Assembly: GCA_023388195.1 (NCBI GenBank)
Contig: JAEWGR010000130.1
Span: 1-64,000, forward strand
Length of the DNA stretch: 64,000 nt
Direction: 5' to 3'
Source of the DNA: Bacillota bacterium
GTDB lineage: Bacteria; Bacillota; Negativicutes; Sporomusales; Sporomusaceae
A program made the position numbers and the translations under genes. Below, piece by piece: positions 16,098 to 24,919 of this stretch. Position 1 is the first letter of the stretch; each line of letters begins with the position of its first letter. A model generated the notes under the pieces. It saw nothing but the letters and a program-made list of their open reading frames with translations. It was not told the DNA's origin and ran no database searches.

Positions 16098-16649
16098 TTA
16101 TCCTGCATAGGCTTCTGGCTTCAGAACCCCGATAAATGGAAGATTACGATATTTTTCAGCATAATCGAGCCCATAACCAATAACAAAGTAATCGGGAATT
16201 GTAAAACCATTGTAGGCAATCGGTACCTCCACTTTACGCCGCTCAGGTTTGTTTAGCAGCGTACAAATCTTAATACTGGCAGGTTTACGGGACCAAAGAT
16301 TTTCCATTAGATAGTTTAATGTCAGCCCCGAATCAATAATATCCTCAACAATAAGCACATGCTTATTTTCCACGTCTTCATCCAGATCCTTTAAAATCCT
16401 GACAACACCGCTGGAAGAAGTAGAGGCCCCATAACTGGAAACAGCCATAAAATCGATAGCCACAGTCTGCTTGACTGCCCGGGCCAAGTCTGCCATAAAG
16501 ATAACCGCACCACGCAGAATTCCGATCATCAATATCTCTTTGCCTGCATAATCAGCAGTGATCGCTTCGCCCATTTCCCTAATCCGGGCAGCGAGCTCCT
16601 CCTCACTAAACAATATCTTCTCCACGTCATCCATCATATTATTACTCAT
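16098..16649 (-). CDS. hpt: Hypoxanthine phosphoribosyltransferase
   Basis: 183 residues. Salvages hypoxanthine and guanine with PRPP. Motifs: the flexible-loop region MAVSSYGASTSSSGVVRI and the PRPP loop HVLIVEDIIDSGLTLNYL, then PDYFVIGYGLDYAEKYRNLP. The ATG at 16649 is chosen, with AGGGGGAA about 10 nt upstream; a TTG at 16655 overlapping the tilS stop is the alternative. It is translationally linked to tilS, the conserved tilS-hpt-ftsH order. Confidence 0.95.
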   Translation of the reverse strand: MSNNMMDDVEKILFSEEELAARIREMGEAITADYAGKEILMIGILRGAVIFMADLARAVKQTVAIDFMAVSSYGASTSSSGVVRILKDLDEDVENKHVLIVEDIIDSGLTLNYLMENLWSRKPASIKICTLLNKPERRKVEVPIAYNGFTIPDYFVIGYGLDYAEKYRNLPFIGVLKPEAYAG

Positions 16650-16651
16650 AT

Positions 16652-18034
16652 TCAAATTTCCCCCTGTTTAGTAATAGTAAGCTGCAAAATTTTTTTCGTA
16701 TTGCCAGTGATAAGGCCATGTTCACTTTGGCGGTAGCCGGCTACCCAGATAATTTCCTGCTGGTCAGAAACAATGGGAACAGCGTCCCGTTGCGCTTCAG
16801 GCACTTTGCAATCAATAAAGAAATCTTTGATTTTTTTGCTGCCCTTAAGCCCGCTGGGCCGGAACCGGTCGCCGGGCAGGCGGCCCCGGAGGGTAACCGG
16901 CAAATAGATTTGATCAAGGTCAAAAACGGCAGTTTCCGGCCCGCCGGCAGGTGGCTCTGAAACAATCTCGGCAGTTACTGTCAGGCTATTTAATCTTGTT
17001 ATTCCGGGTATAGCAATTTCTGTCGGCACTGTTCCAAAACCGTGCTCCGCACCGGTAATACAAGATCCCCCTATTTCCAGTGTTGTGTAAGTCCTCCTGG
17101 CAATGAGCCCCCCCGGCAGTGTCATCAGTGACCCGACTTCCCCTAATAATGCCATATTAATTAAATTTTCCACATGAATAAAGCTTATTCCTGTCAGGGT
17201 ACCACGTTTTTTCTCAATAACCTGCCTGATGCACGCCCGCTGCAGGGCCGGATGCAAACTGGCCAAAGCCCGGCTGTCAATGACGGCCTTGTCCCGGTCA
17301 TGACTAATTATCGCTCCCCATAGTTTGCCAGCTTCCTGGCAAATATAATCATGTTCATCCCCGGCCAGCACCGCCAGACGCCATAGGGCCTCACGGACAG
17401 AGGGATTATAATCGGCCTCCAGCCGCGGCAGCAGGTTCAGTCGAATCCGGTTTCGCAAATAATCGGTCGTAAAATTCGAACTGTCCTGACAGGGGTCTAA
17501 ATGATGCCTAAGGCAATATTCTTCAATTTCCCGGCGGCTTACAGACAGCAGCGGCCTGACAATATCACCGTTAAGAGGACGCATACCCCTCAGTCCGCCA
17601 ATACCGGCACCGCGCAGCAAATTAATCAGTACCGTTTCGGCCTGGTCATCCCGGTGATGACCGGTGGCAATCCGTGCCCCACCCCAGTCAGCAGCCACCT
17701 GACGCAGATATTGGTACCGAAGTATTCGCCCCGCTTCCTCTGCCGACAGTTTTTGGGCTTGCTGATAGGCGGGAACATCGATTGACGTTACATGGCATTG
17801 CAGCCCCAGGCCGGCAGAAAAATTGGCAACAAACTCTGCTTCCTGCGCGGCTTCCGGCCGAAACATATGGTTAATATGGGCTACTGCCAGACAGAAGCCA
17901 TATGTATCCTTCAATTGGTTGAGTATATGTACAAGAGCCAGCGAATCCGGCCCACCGGAACAAGCCGCCAAAATTCGGCTGCCTGGTACTAATAGCCGGT
18001 GACGGCTCACCCAGGCCTTTACTTTATCAAGCAT
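16652..18034 (-). CDS. tilS: tRNA(Ile)-lysidine synthase
   Basis: 460 residues. Attaches lysine to C34 of tRNA-Ile(CAU), changing both codon and charging identity. The N-terminal PP-loop SRILAACSGGPDSLALVHIL is followed by GHHRDDQAETVLINLLRG and GLRGMRPLNGDIVRPLL, then the C-terminal substrate-binding domains (LRGRLPGDRFRPSGLKGSKK). Full length for the Bacillus-type enzyme. It lies 4 bp after the ThrE-like pair and touches hpt. Confidence 0.95.
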   Translation of the reverse strand: MLDKVKAWVSRHRLLVPGSRILAACSGGPDSLALVHILNQLKDTYGFCLAVAHINHMFRPEAAQEAEFVANFSAGLGLQCHVTSIDVPAYQQAQKLSAEEAGRILRYQYLRQVAADWGGARIATGHHRDDQAETVLINLLRGAGIGGLRGMRPLNGDIVRPLLSVSRREIEEYCLRHHLDPCQDSSNFTTDYLRNRIRLNLLPRLEADYNPSVREALWRLAVLAGDEHDYICQEAGKLWGAIISHDRDKAVIDSRALASLHPALQRACIRQVIEKKRGTLTGISFIHVENLINMALLGEVGSLMTLPGGLIARRTYTTLEIGGSCITGAEHGFGTVPTEIAIPGITRLNSLTVTAEIVSEPPAGGPETAVFDLDQIYLPVTLRGRLPGDRFRPSGLKGSKKIKDFFIDCKVPEAQRDAVPIVSDQQEIIWVAGYRQSEHGLITGNTKKILQLTITKQGEI

Positions 18035-18037
18035 CCT

Positions 18038-18487
18038 CTATCCCCGGCTCTCTAGTTGATAGTCTGTACCCGAGCGTGTCAACCGATACAAAGTAGAACT
18101 TACAAAAATACCGAAAGCAATCGCTCCCCCGGTTAAAAGTGTCAGCATCCCCATGGCTACCCCCTCATCATACCGTCCCTCTACCATATAACGCATGGCC
18201 GTGTAGGCTTCACGCCCCGGGACTAAAGGAATAAAGCCGGGAACGATAAAAATTGTTGCTGGTTTTTTCAGAAGTCTGGCCAAAAGTTCAGCAAGCAAGC
18301 CAACAGCCATACTGCCAAGAAAATTGGCCATAATACTGTTTACCCCATACAAAACCACCCCATACATAATCATCCACCCTACTACCCCCGTAACGCTGGC
18401 ATAACCCAGAAGCTTGCGGGGAATACGGTACAGGACACCGATCGCAATGCTCATCGCTAAAACCGCAGTGACCTTAACAATAAACAT
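18038..18487 (-). CDS. Threonine/serine exporter family, small subunit (ThrE_2-like)
   Basis: 149 residues, four to five membrane helices, GFIPLVPGREAYTAMRYMVEG as signature. It corresponds to the C-terminal half of ThrE-type exporters (DUF3815), split into a separate gene in many Firmicutes. It forms a pair with the preceding larger gene, 12 bp away. Export of threonine/serine or small peptides is known for actinobacterial ThrE; the substrate here is inferred. Confidence 0.85.
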   Translation of the reverse strand: MFIVKVTAVLAMSIAIGVLYRIPRKLLGYASVTGVVGWMIMYGVVLYGVNSIMANFLGSMAVGLLAELLARLLKKPATIFIVPGFIPLVPGREAYTAMRYMVEGRYDEGVAMGMLTLLTGGAIAFGIFVSSTLYRLTRSGTDYQLESRG

Positions 18488-18499
18488 AGTTCACCCCAA

Positions 18500-19261
18500 T
18501 CAATAAGCGCTGACGGCTAAAATGATTACAACCCCCATGGATACTGCTACAGCGGTTAAGGCTGCATCAAGACCACGGGACAACCCGCTTAACAGGTCAC
18601 CGGCAATAACATCCCTGATTGCATTCGTTATCGCCACTCCCGGCACTAATGGCATGATTCCCCCTACGACCACATTGTCCGGCCGGAGTTCGGGCCACAT
18701 ATGGTTAAACAACATCCCTACCAGGGCCGCTGTCATACCACCTAAAAATTCGAAAGTAAACTTGACGCCATGCAGGCGGGAAATGACATGAGCAATATAC
18801 CGGACAGTCAGCGCGGTGATAAAAGCCGCCAGACTCTCAGCTACGCCGGCATTTAGGAGAATAGCCGCCGCCCCGCCCACTATCCCGGATGCCAGCATGG
18901 AGGGAACAAGGGAAAAGCCGGTTCGTTCTCTGGCAATGCGCTCAAGATGAGCATAGGCATGCTGATAATCGATCCGCCTCGCTGCCAGCCGCCAGGATAA
19001 TTCATTTACTTTGGCAATGCGGTCCAGGTTAATCGTCCGGTCATGTACCCGGCGCATGATCGTACTGGTCCGGCCGGCCCTATCGGTGACAGTAACAAAT
19101 ACACCGGTAGGAATGACAAAGCTCTCCACCTTACTTGCTCCTAATGACCGGGCAATATGAAACATAGTTTCCTCTACCCGGCTGGTTTCAGCCCCATTCT
19201 TAAGCATAATCTCCCCGGCCAGAATGGTAATGTCGATTATCTGTTCTAACAGGATTTGCAT
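18500..19261 (-). CDS. Threonine/serine exporter family, large subunit (ThrE/DUF1212-like)
   Basis: 253 residues. A cytoplasmic N-terminal part (LKNGAETSRVEETMFHIARS, VFVTVTDRAGR) is followed by about five membrane helices with GGIMPLVPGVAITNAIRDVI and AGDLLSGLSRG, the hallmark of ThrE/YjjP proteins. It acts with the 149-residue partner downstream. In Bacillus this site between spoIIE and tilS holds yabS/yabT instead, so the pair is an insertion into the sporulation block. A sigma-H-like promoter lies upstream. Confidence 0.87.
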   Translation of the reverse strand: MQILLEQIIDITILAGEIMLKNGAETSRVEETMFHIARSLGASKVESFVIPTGVFVTVTDRAGRTSTIMRRVHDRTINLDRIAKVNELSWRLAARRIDYQHAYAHLERIARERTGFSLVPSMLASGIVGGAAAILLNAGVAESLAAFITALTVRYIAHVISRLHGVKFTFEFLGGMTAALVGMLFNHMWPELRPDNVVVGGIMPLVPGVAITNAIRDVIAGDLLSGLSRGLDAALTAVAVSMGVVIILAVSAY

Positions 19262-19294
19262 ATCTTCCCCCGCCGCAGCCTGTTTTAGTTGTCA

Positions 19295-19320
19295 ATTCGC
19301 GCCTGCTGAAATAATTTCCT
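19295..19320 (-). promoter_or_regulatory. Possible sigma-H promoter for the ThrE pair
   Basis: Minus strand AGGAAAT (19314-19320), then GCGAATTG around 19293-19300, 15 bp between AGGAAAT and the GAAT core. This fits the sigma-H consensus (AGGAWWW ... RnnGAATWW) apart from one base. The spacing is 1 bp longer than in the spo0F promoter of this window. Confidence 0.4.
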
Positions 19321-19371
19321 GCCATAAATTAGACATTATGGTAGTCTTTCCTATGGCGACAAAAAATAAAC

Positions 19372-19413
19372 GGAGCAACCTGAGTCATGGTTTCGTCTGA
19401 CTCAGGTTGCTCC
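19372..19413 (-). terminator. spoIIE terminator
   Basis: A 16-bp stem starting GGAGCAACCTGAGTCA with a 10-nt loop, followed on the minus strand by GTTTATTTTTTG. It lies 6 bp after the spoIIE stop. Confidence 0.85.
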
Positions 19414-19418
19414 AGCCG

Positions 19419-21875
19419 TTACTGCACAAGCTCCGGCCGCTCAGCCACCCTGGCTACCAGCACGGCCATATCATCTTTAGCCACACCTCCGGACAGATCA
19501 ATCGCCTGTTTCAACAATCTCTCGGCAATATCCTGCGGCCGTTCACTCCCCGTGCGGCGGAGGAAGTTCGCCACCCAGGTTTCCCGATCTGAACCGCGGG
19601 CCGCATCAATCATACCGTCACTGACCATAACAACAATATCACCTGGAGCCAATACCCGCCTGACAGGTTCAATCTCAATATTTTCCAATATGCCCATTGG
19701 CGGGGCGGCTGGATTAATTGTCGTCACTTCCCGCACCCGTTTGATATAGCTGGGCGCAGAACCCACTTTCAGAAATTCCGTTTCCCCGGTAAATGTATCA
19801 ACTACGGCCATATCCACTGTAGCAAACATATCCCCCGGCATTTTTATCAACAGCATGGAATTTACGGTTTTAATGGCTGTATCCACTTCAAAACCGGCTG
19901 CCAGCAGCTGCTGTAGAAATTTCACAGCATTTCCGCTCCCGCTGGCTGCGGCTTGCCCGCTCCCCATACCATCACTTAAGATCAGTGCTGTCCGGCCCCG
20001 GCTGACAGGCTGCGCAATACAGGTATCACCGGAAATGCCGCCGGTTTCTTTGGCCACTGTTGCCATACCGGTTTCCACAAAATACCGTTCCCCCAGTTCC
20101 ATGGTCAATTTGCAGGCCTTATGCCGGATCTTACTGCCGCACTCAGCGTGTAGGGCCATTTTTTCCTGCAATAAGTTGGCCGTAAGCGGCAACACCGTAT
20201 TAACACACTCCCGCGTACCATCACACACCGCTTTGTGCGCTTCCACAGTCACCTTGCCCCGCTCGCCGGTCACCCGGACTCTGCTTAGCGGGCAACCTAA
20301 TACTGCCGCCCGCTCTGCCAGCATGCCGGCAACCTCGGCATCTGTTTGCGGACCTTTTTTTAATTCCTGCGCCAGATTGCCAATGATGACCCCAGTGGCT
20401 TTCATCTGTTCGACAGCCACCTGGCGGCATTCTGTCAGTTTTTTGTGCCAGTACCAGTGTGTCTTGTTACTTTCCGCCACTTGACTGATCAGCGACACCA
20501 ACTCCGGCCGGTTTATGCATGTATTTCTTATGCTGCCGGGAACAGCTTCCTCTTTAAGTTTTCCGGCTTCAGCCAAAGCCAGCATGTCAAGCATAGCCTG
20601 GTAGGTTTGATAAAAATCACCGTCCCAGCATTTGCTCCTGCATTCACAAGGTCCGCAAATTTTTTCGCCGACTGCCGACAGCATGTGCGACAGCTGCCGG
20701 TCTTTAAGTTTTGCACTGTAGGCCGCACTATCATTCATGCGGTCAGAATCAAACACCCCGGATAAATCCTTAAAGATATCAGCAATATTAGTCAGCTTAT
20801 CCACGGCTGTGCTGATTGTCTGCCGTACAGCCTCGGCACTGCCGGCTTCGTCTATAGAGGGTTCGCGCCATTGGCTCATGCGGGCGGCAGGAACAAGCAT
20901 AAAGGCGGCCCCGGCCACGGCTGCTTCCCCCATTGCCAAAAGCAGTTCTCCAGGCTGACCCAAATATAATACGGCAATGGCACTGCCTAAAATGAAACCT
21001 AATAATACGGCGGGTTTGCCCATCTCCCGGAATAATCCTCCCAACATGCCGGCCAGCGCATACATGGCAATAGCGGAAGCCGCATCCCCGTCACTTAAAC
21101 CAACAACCAGTCCGGTTATAATGCCAACAGAAGCCCCCAGGCCGGAACCGCCACTAAACGCAAGTGTCATAGCGATAAGCGAGCCCGCAATATTACGCAC
21201 GCTAAAATCATATATCGTCAAGCTGCCCAATCCGGCTACTGCGGTGGCCAGCATAATCATTCCACAAATCAGGTTTTCCGCCCCGGCCTGATGAATTTTG
21301 TTATTCAGGAACAGCGGTACCCCATATTGAAAAATAAAAACCAATATCATACATAATGTTGCGTCAAACACAACCAGCATGGCCCCGTACAGTGAAGCTT
21401 CCCCCAGGGAAGTAAGGGCCATCCCGCTCAAAAATACACAGCCAAACATAAACAACGGAATTGCCTGTATTTTTTTCTCGTAGCGTGAAAGCTTGTCCGA
21501 CAAGCGCCAATAGAGCAGCATGGACAATAAATAAATAACTCCCTCCTGATAGAATCCCGCACTGATCACGCCGGCCAGCGCCCATACACCGGCGGCGGCG
21601 GACCGCTCCCGGGCCAGCCCGGCAATAGCGGCAAATAGAGCCAGCCCGAAAGGGGCTATCTCCCCCATAAGCGAAACTCTCCCCACTAAGAGGGCCAGGA
21701 TATTTACCGGCAGGTTGTCCTGGTGAAACAGAGCTCTTAGACTCAGCCTGATCCAGTCAAAGAATTCCCGCCAGGGAAACCCCGGCTTATCCTCAGACAC
21801 AGAATCTGCCGGTTGCCGGACAGGCGGCGCCTGCAGCATTTCTTCAGGCAGGGTAATAATAGATACTTTTGGCAT
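19419..21875 (-). CDS. spoIIE: Stage II sporulation protein E (SpoIIE phosphatase)
   Basis: 818 residues. A PP2C-type phosphatase that dephosphorylates SpoIIAA to release sigma-F in the forespore and interacts with the division septum. A long N-terminal region (about 45-320) with roughly ten membrane helices is followed by a central oligomerisation region with clustered cysteines (CGPCECRSKCWDGDFYQ) and the catalytic domain with ALILSDGMGSGQAAASGS, MFATVDMAVVDTFTGETEFL and DIVVMVSDGMIDAARG. It stands between the ThrE pair and yabR, the Bacillus-like position. Confidence 0.96.
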   Translation of the reverse strand: MPKVSIITLPEEMLQAPPVRQPADSVSEDKPGFPWREFFDWIRLSLRALFHQDNLPVNILALLVGRVSLMGEIAPFGLALFAAIAGLARERSAAAGVWALAGVISAGFYQEGVIYLLSMLLYWRLSDKLSRYEKKIQAIPLFMFGCVFLSGMALTSLGEASLYGAMLVVFDATLCMILVFIFQYGVPLFLNNKIHQAGAENLICGMIMLATAVAGLGSLTIYDFSVRNIAGSLIAMTLAFSGGSGLGASVGIITGLVVGLSDGDAASAIAMYALAGMLGGLFREMGKPAVLLGFILGSAIAVLYLGQPGELLLAMGEAAVAGAAFMLVPAARMSQWREPSIDEAGSAEAVRQTISTAVDKLTNIADIFKDLSGVFDSDRMNDSAAYSAKLKDRQLSHMLSAVGEKICGPCECRSKCWDGDFYQTYQAMLDMLALAEAGKLKEEAVPGSIRNTCINRPELVSLISQVAESNKTHWYWHKKLTECRQVAVEQMKATGVIIGNLAQELKKGPQTDAEVAGMLAERAAVLGCPLSRVRVTGERGKVTVEAHKAVCDGTRECVNTVLPLTANLLQEKMALHAECGSKIRHKACKLTMELGERYFVETGMATVAKETGGISGDTCIAQPVSRGRTALILSDGMGSGQAAASGSGNAVKFLQQLLAAGFEVDTAIKTVNSMLLIKMPGDMFATVDMAVVDTFTGETEFLKVGSAPSYIKRVREVTTINPAAPPMGILENIEIEPVRRVLAPGDIVVMVSDGMIDAARGSDRETWVANFLRRTGSERPQDIAERLLKQAIDLSGGVAKDDMAVLVARVAERPELVQ

Positions 21876-22006
21876 GATTTTTCACCCCTGTAAAAAGTGT
21901 CTTCCACCGTGTCTCAAATTTTACAGATATTACCATGAAAATGTTTGTCTGTTTACGTCACCTCGTCTATAAAAAAATCCGACATAAAAAGTATGCTAAC
22001 AGGCAA

Positions 22007-22040
22007 AAAACCACCCGGTCAATCATGACCGAGTGGTTTT
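22007..22040 (-). terminator. Terminator after the yabR-like gene
   Basis: Stem of about 14 bp (AAAACCAC-CGGTCA / TGACCG-GTGGTTTT) with T run on the minus strand. It lies about 70 bp after the S1-protein stop and before spoIIE, so it isolates spoIIE. Confidence 0.8.
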
Positions 22041-22109
22041 AGTTCTATTTTTCGGGTAGATTATTCCATTTTTTGTCGATAATCCAATAAAACTATGCAA
22101 GTACTCTAT

Positions 22110-22559
22110 TTATTCAGCCCGGCGCGCTGCACTGCCGCCGCCACCACCGCCACCGGCACCACCCCGGCCACCATTACCGCCACGTTTGGAATCGGTGTTG
22201 CGCTTCAGATCAGTCAGGCGCTCATCACTGTCTTTTAAAAATTTGCTTAGCTTATCTTCAAAGGTCAAGCTATTCACTCTATTAGAGCGGCGGAAATCGT
22301 TGGAATGCTGCTTTCTTGGCGCAGGAGGCTGCAGCTGCTTAATAGAAAGGCCAATTTTGCCGCGATCGTCTACAGATAAGACCTTAACTTTAACCTTGTC
22401 TTGTTCCTTCAAAAAATCTTTGACATCGCGGACGTATACGTCAGCAACTTCAGAGATGTGAATTAATCCTACCTTCCCACCCGGCAACTCGACAAAAGCG
22501 CCAAAGTTTGTTATGCCGGTCACAACTCCTTCTACAACACTGCCAACTTCAATGGACAT
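22110..22559 (-). CDS. yabR: S1-domain RNA-binding protein (YabR-like)
   Basis: 149 residues from ATG 22559. A TTG at 22568 has the better-spaced AAGGAGG and may be the real start. One S1 RNA-binding domain (residues 1-75: VGSVVEGVVTGITNFGAFVE, GLIHISEVA, VKVLSVDDRGKIGLSIK) is followed by a basic linker and a tail of Gly, Arg and Ala (GGNGGRGGAGGGGGGG). The Gly-rich tail is longer than in Bacillus YabR and may bind RNA. Conserved divIC-yabR order. Confidence 0.9.
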   Translation of the reverse strand: MSIEVGSVVEGVVTGITNFGAFVELPGGKVGLIHISEVADVYVRDVKDFLKEQDKVKVKVLSVDDRGKIGLSIKQLQPPAPRKQHSNDFRRSNRVNSLTFEDKLSKFLKDSDERLTDLKRNTDSKRGGNGGRGGAGGGGGGGSAARRAE

Positions 22560-22661
22560 ACTAATCAAACTTCCTCCTTAAAATCTTTCGTACTTTTTGT
22601 ATTTGGAACCCGCAATCCATATTATACTCTTGATAATGAAAATGTGTCAAGGAATGGCGCT

Positions 22662-22949
22662 TTATCTGGCCGGAATATAGGGCACTTCCCCGGGTTTCAC
22701 CAAACCTAGCTGCTCACGGGCTATTTTTTCGATATACTCGGTCATACTCAGCTTTTCCTTCTCAGCCGTCAGATTTTTATTAACCCCTTCAGCCTCAGCC
22801 AAACGGGTATTGACCGCATCCATTTCGCGACGGATTTTATAAAGCTCTGTCTGCTGAAGAATAATTACATAACAAAAGTATCCGGCCATAATCAATATAC
22901 ATAGCCTAAACCAGCTAAACCTTGTTGCTTTCTTACGTTTCTGCGCCAT
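22662..22949 (-). CDS. divIC: Septum formation initiator DivIC/FtsB family
   Basis: 95 residues. A basic cytoplasmic N-terminus, one membrane helix (about 16-33) and an extracytoplasmic leucine-zipper coiled coil (QQTELYKIRREMDAVNTRLA) ending in YIEKIAREQLGLVKPGEVPY, the DivIC/FtsB signature. It works in the divisome with FtsL/DivIB. It lies between yabQ and yabR as in Bacillus. Confidence 0.93.
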   Translation of the reverse strand: MAQKRKKATRFSWFRLCILIMAGYFCYVIILQQTELYKIRREMDAVNTRLAEAEGVNKNLTAEKEKLSMTEYIEKIAREQLGLVKPGEVPYIPAR

Positions 22950-23034
22950 AACATCACCATACTGCGTTTGATGTTAACTGTATTCGCTCTTTAAGCGGCA
23001 ATTCCTTTTTATTTATGGTAAATTATATGAAAAT

Positions 23035-23514
23035 TTATGGAGGTGGCGCTTCTTCTGGCGGCGGCGGTGGTGGCTGCCGTTTCTTATACCAGTCTGAACA
23101 CTTTCTGCCCGTATAGCGGACCGGCCAAAACAATGCTCGCACAATCAACCGCACAGGCTTAATAAAGGTAAATACCAGCATACGTTTCCCTGTCTGCCAC
23201 AGCCGGCCGGCCACCTTGAAAAGCAGGATAATCATCTTAATAAAATGTCTGCTGGCCAGCCGGTAATAGGCAGCTACGCCGGCAAACATGGCAATAAACA
23301 CGTAGAATCTCAACTCACCCCAATTTCCCATAATAAGTGCCAGAAAAGCAATACCTGCCGCCACAAGCCAATACAATAAATCCGTAATGGAAGTGATCAG
23401 CCAGGGTGGACGGTAATATCCCCTCAACACCCGGTAGGTATCAAAAAGCATACCAAGCAGGATTCCTGTTGCGGCAATCAGCAAGAAGGTATTCAATTGT
23501 GTTGAAAAATCCAC
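23035..23514 (-). CDS. yabQ: Spore cortex biosynthesis protein YabQ
   Basis: 159 residues, with four membrane helices in the first 90 residues (LLIAATGILLGMLFDTYRVL is the family signature) and a basic tail that ends in a Pro/Glu run (RQPPPPPPEEAPPP) not usual for the family. In Bacillus YabQ sits in the outer forespore membrane and is needed for cortex synthesis. A lytic transglycosylase gene separates it from yabP here. Confidence 0.92.
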   Translation of the reverse strand: MDFSTQLNTFLLIAATGILLGMLFDTYRVLRGYYRPPWLITSITDLLYWLVAAGIAFLALIMGNWGELRFYVFIAMFAGVAAYYRLASRHFIKMIILLFKVAGRLWQTGKRMLVFTFIKPVRLIVRALFWPVRYTGRKCSDWYKKRQPPPPPPEEAPPP

Positions 23515-23549
23515 CTGTTCACCTCTTTTGTATGAGCGCGCTCTACCTC

Positions 23550-24278
23550 TTACCGCCAGTGCAGCGATTTATGACGGCAGCATAATTGTTTACCCACAAA
23601 AACCAACGCAGCAACAGTTGCCATAATTGCCCCCAGTAACACGAAAGCGACCTGGTCCCATTTGTTTGCCGCTACCGCCCCTTGCGGCCAGCGGCCGCTT
23701 ATCTCATACCAATTCGCGACTACCTGCTCAACATACCGGGTTGTCTCGGTATAGGGTGGAATGGCGCCGTATTTGTCAACAGCACCGGGCCCGGCATTAT
23801 AAGCCGCAACGGCTAATTCAGCATGAACACCATAGCGTTGTGCTAACTGCGACAAATAATAGGTGCCGACAGCAATATTAAGATCAGGATCATAAAAACA
23901 GGTACTGCCGCATTCCCCTTCATGGCGGCCATTACAGATCTTCGCCTGGCTGTTGACCAGCCGCCAGGTACCGGGGATAACCTGCATTAAGCCATAGGCC
24001 CCGGACTTAGACAAAGCCCGGGGATTAAAGGAGCTTTCCGCTTTAATAACAGCAGCAATGATTTCGGGATTAATACCGTACACCCGGCCAGCCTGGTTTA
24101 TTTTGTCGGCATAGGGTAAACCGCTCACATCCTTTATAACCGCCACTCCTGACGAAAACTTTTCATATACAGCCCTGCGGCTGTAGTCCGCCAGACTTAC
24201 AGCCAGGCTGTAAGCTACAGCCTGAGCCGTAAGCGCAACCAGGAGAATCAGCCATAGCGACAGGAGCCGGCTGCGCAT
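23550..24278 (-). CDS. Membrane-anchored lytic transglycosylase (SLT domain) within the yabPQ cluster
   Basis: 242 residues. An N-terminal signal anchor (1-28), then a Slt70-type domain: catalytic Glu in IIAAVIKAESSFNPRALS, SGAYGLMQVIPGTW and VAAYNAGPGAVDKYG. A Cys-containing insertion (CNGRHEGECGSTCFYDPD) lies inside the domain. A second hydrophobic helix (VAFVLLGAIMATVAALVFVG) near the C-terminus is unusual for this family and would tether both ends. It cleaves glycan strands to 1,6-anhydro ends. It begins 1 bp after the yabP stop, so it is co-translated with cortex genes. A role in engulfment or cortex is inferred from this location. Confidence 0.9.
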   Translation of the reverse strand: MRSRLLSLWLILLVALTAQAVAYSLAVSLADYSRRAVYEKFSSGVAVIKDVSGLPYADKINQAGRVYGINPEIIAAVIKAESSFNPRALSKSGAYGLMQVIPGTWRLVNSQAKICNGRHEGECGSTCFYDPDLNIAVGTYYLSQLAQRYGVHAELAVAAYNAGPGAVDKYGAIPPYTETTRYVEQVVANWYEISGRWPQGAVAANKWDQVAFVLLGAIMATVAALVFVGKQLCCRHKSLHWR

Positions 24279-24279
24279 A

Positions 24280-24561
24280 TTATTTTAAGAACCGTTCCAG
24301 CAGACCCTTGCGCTGCCGTTGTTCATCCTCATAATTCATGCCCCTTACGATTCCTTCTATAATAATATTTCCTTGTTCAAGATTAAGCTGCTTAATATTA
24401 AGACTTTCCCCCTTAATGATCAGCATTCCCTGTTCAGTTTCCATAATAATTTCTTTTTCATCATAGCTGCCAAGGCTGACGACCCCGTCAACATTAAGAT
24501 CTTCCCTATCAACTAGTGTCAGCTGATGCCGCCACTTTGGCGTCTTATTATCTACTGGCAT
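24280..24561 (-). CDS. yabP: Sporulation protein YabP
   Basis: 93 residues from the ATG at 24561, behind GGGAGGGTGAG; a longer frame lacks a ribosome site. Family signs: HQLTLVDREDLNVDGVVSLG, then MLIIKGESLNIKQLNLEQG, beta-rich and without membrane segments. In Bacillus yabP-yabQ-divIC-yabR is a sigma-E operon and YabP is linked to spore envelope assembly. It is the first gene of the corresponding unit here. Confidence 0.93.
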   Translation of the reverse strand: MPVDNKTPKWRHQLTLVDREDLNVDGVVSLGSYDEKEIIMETEQGMLIIKGESLNIKQLNLEQGNIIIEGIVRGMNYEDEQRQRKGLLERFLK

Positions 24562-24676
24562 AAAACTCACCCTCCCGGCCAATGCTATTTCAAGTTATGT
24601 ATATGCCCCAAAACAGCTTATTAGTACAAGAGATTAAAATAGAGTGATACATTCCAAGTGTTACGGAGGTTTTTTG

Positions 24677-24907
24677 ATGACCGACCTGGCTTATTACTGG
24701 CAAAAGCTCATGTATCAGATTGTGCACCAGACCACGTTATGGCTGCTTATCGTTTTTTTTACAACAGCGGCTGTTGCCTGGGGACTGGGAACAGTTCTTA
24801 ATCAGCATAACGCCCGGGGACGGGAAGCCCGTTTTGCACGAAAAACGGCGGCCTTTTATGCCGCGGCTGCCCTTGTTTTATGGTTTTGCAGCTTCTTCTT
24901 CAGTTAA
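24677..24907 (+). CDS. Small membrane protein of unknown function
   Basis: 76 residues from ATG 24677, well placed behind ACGGAGG. Two hydrophobic helices (TLWLLIVFFTTAAVAWGLGT and FYAAAALVLWFCSFFF) flank a short basic loop (NARGREARFARK). It is divergent from yabP and convergent with the ger operon (12 bp from the gerC stop). The family is not recognised. Confidence 0.65.
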   Translation: MTDLAYYWQKLMYQIVHQTTLWLLIVFFTTAAVAWGLGTVLNQHNARGREARFARKTAAFYAAAALVLWFCSFFFS

Positions 24908-24919
24908 CATCTATACCAG

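Noticed and set aside
21978..21984. Spo0A box upstream of spoIIE (TGTCGGA on the minus strand)
   Set aside because: One mismatch to TGTCGAA in a 7-base site and no clear -10 arrangement; too weak to list as a feature.
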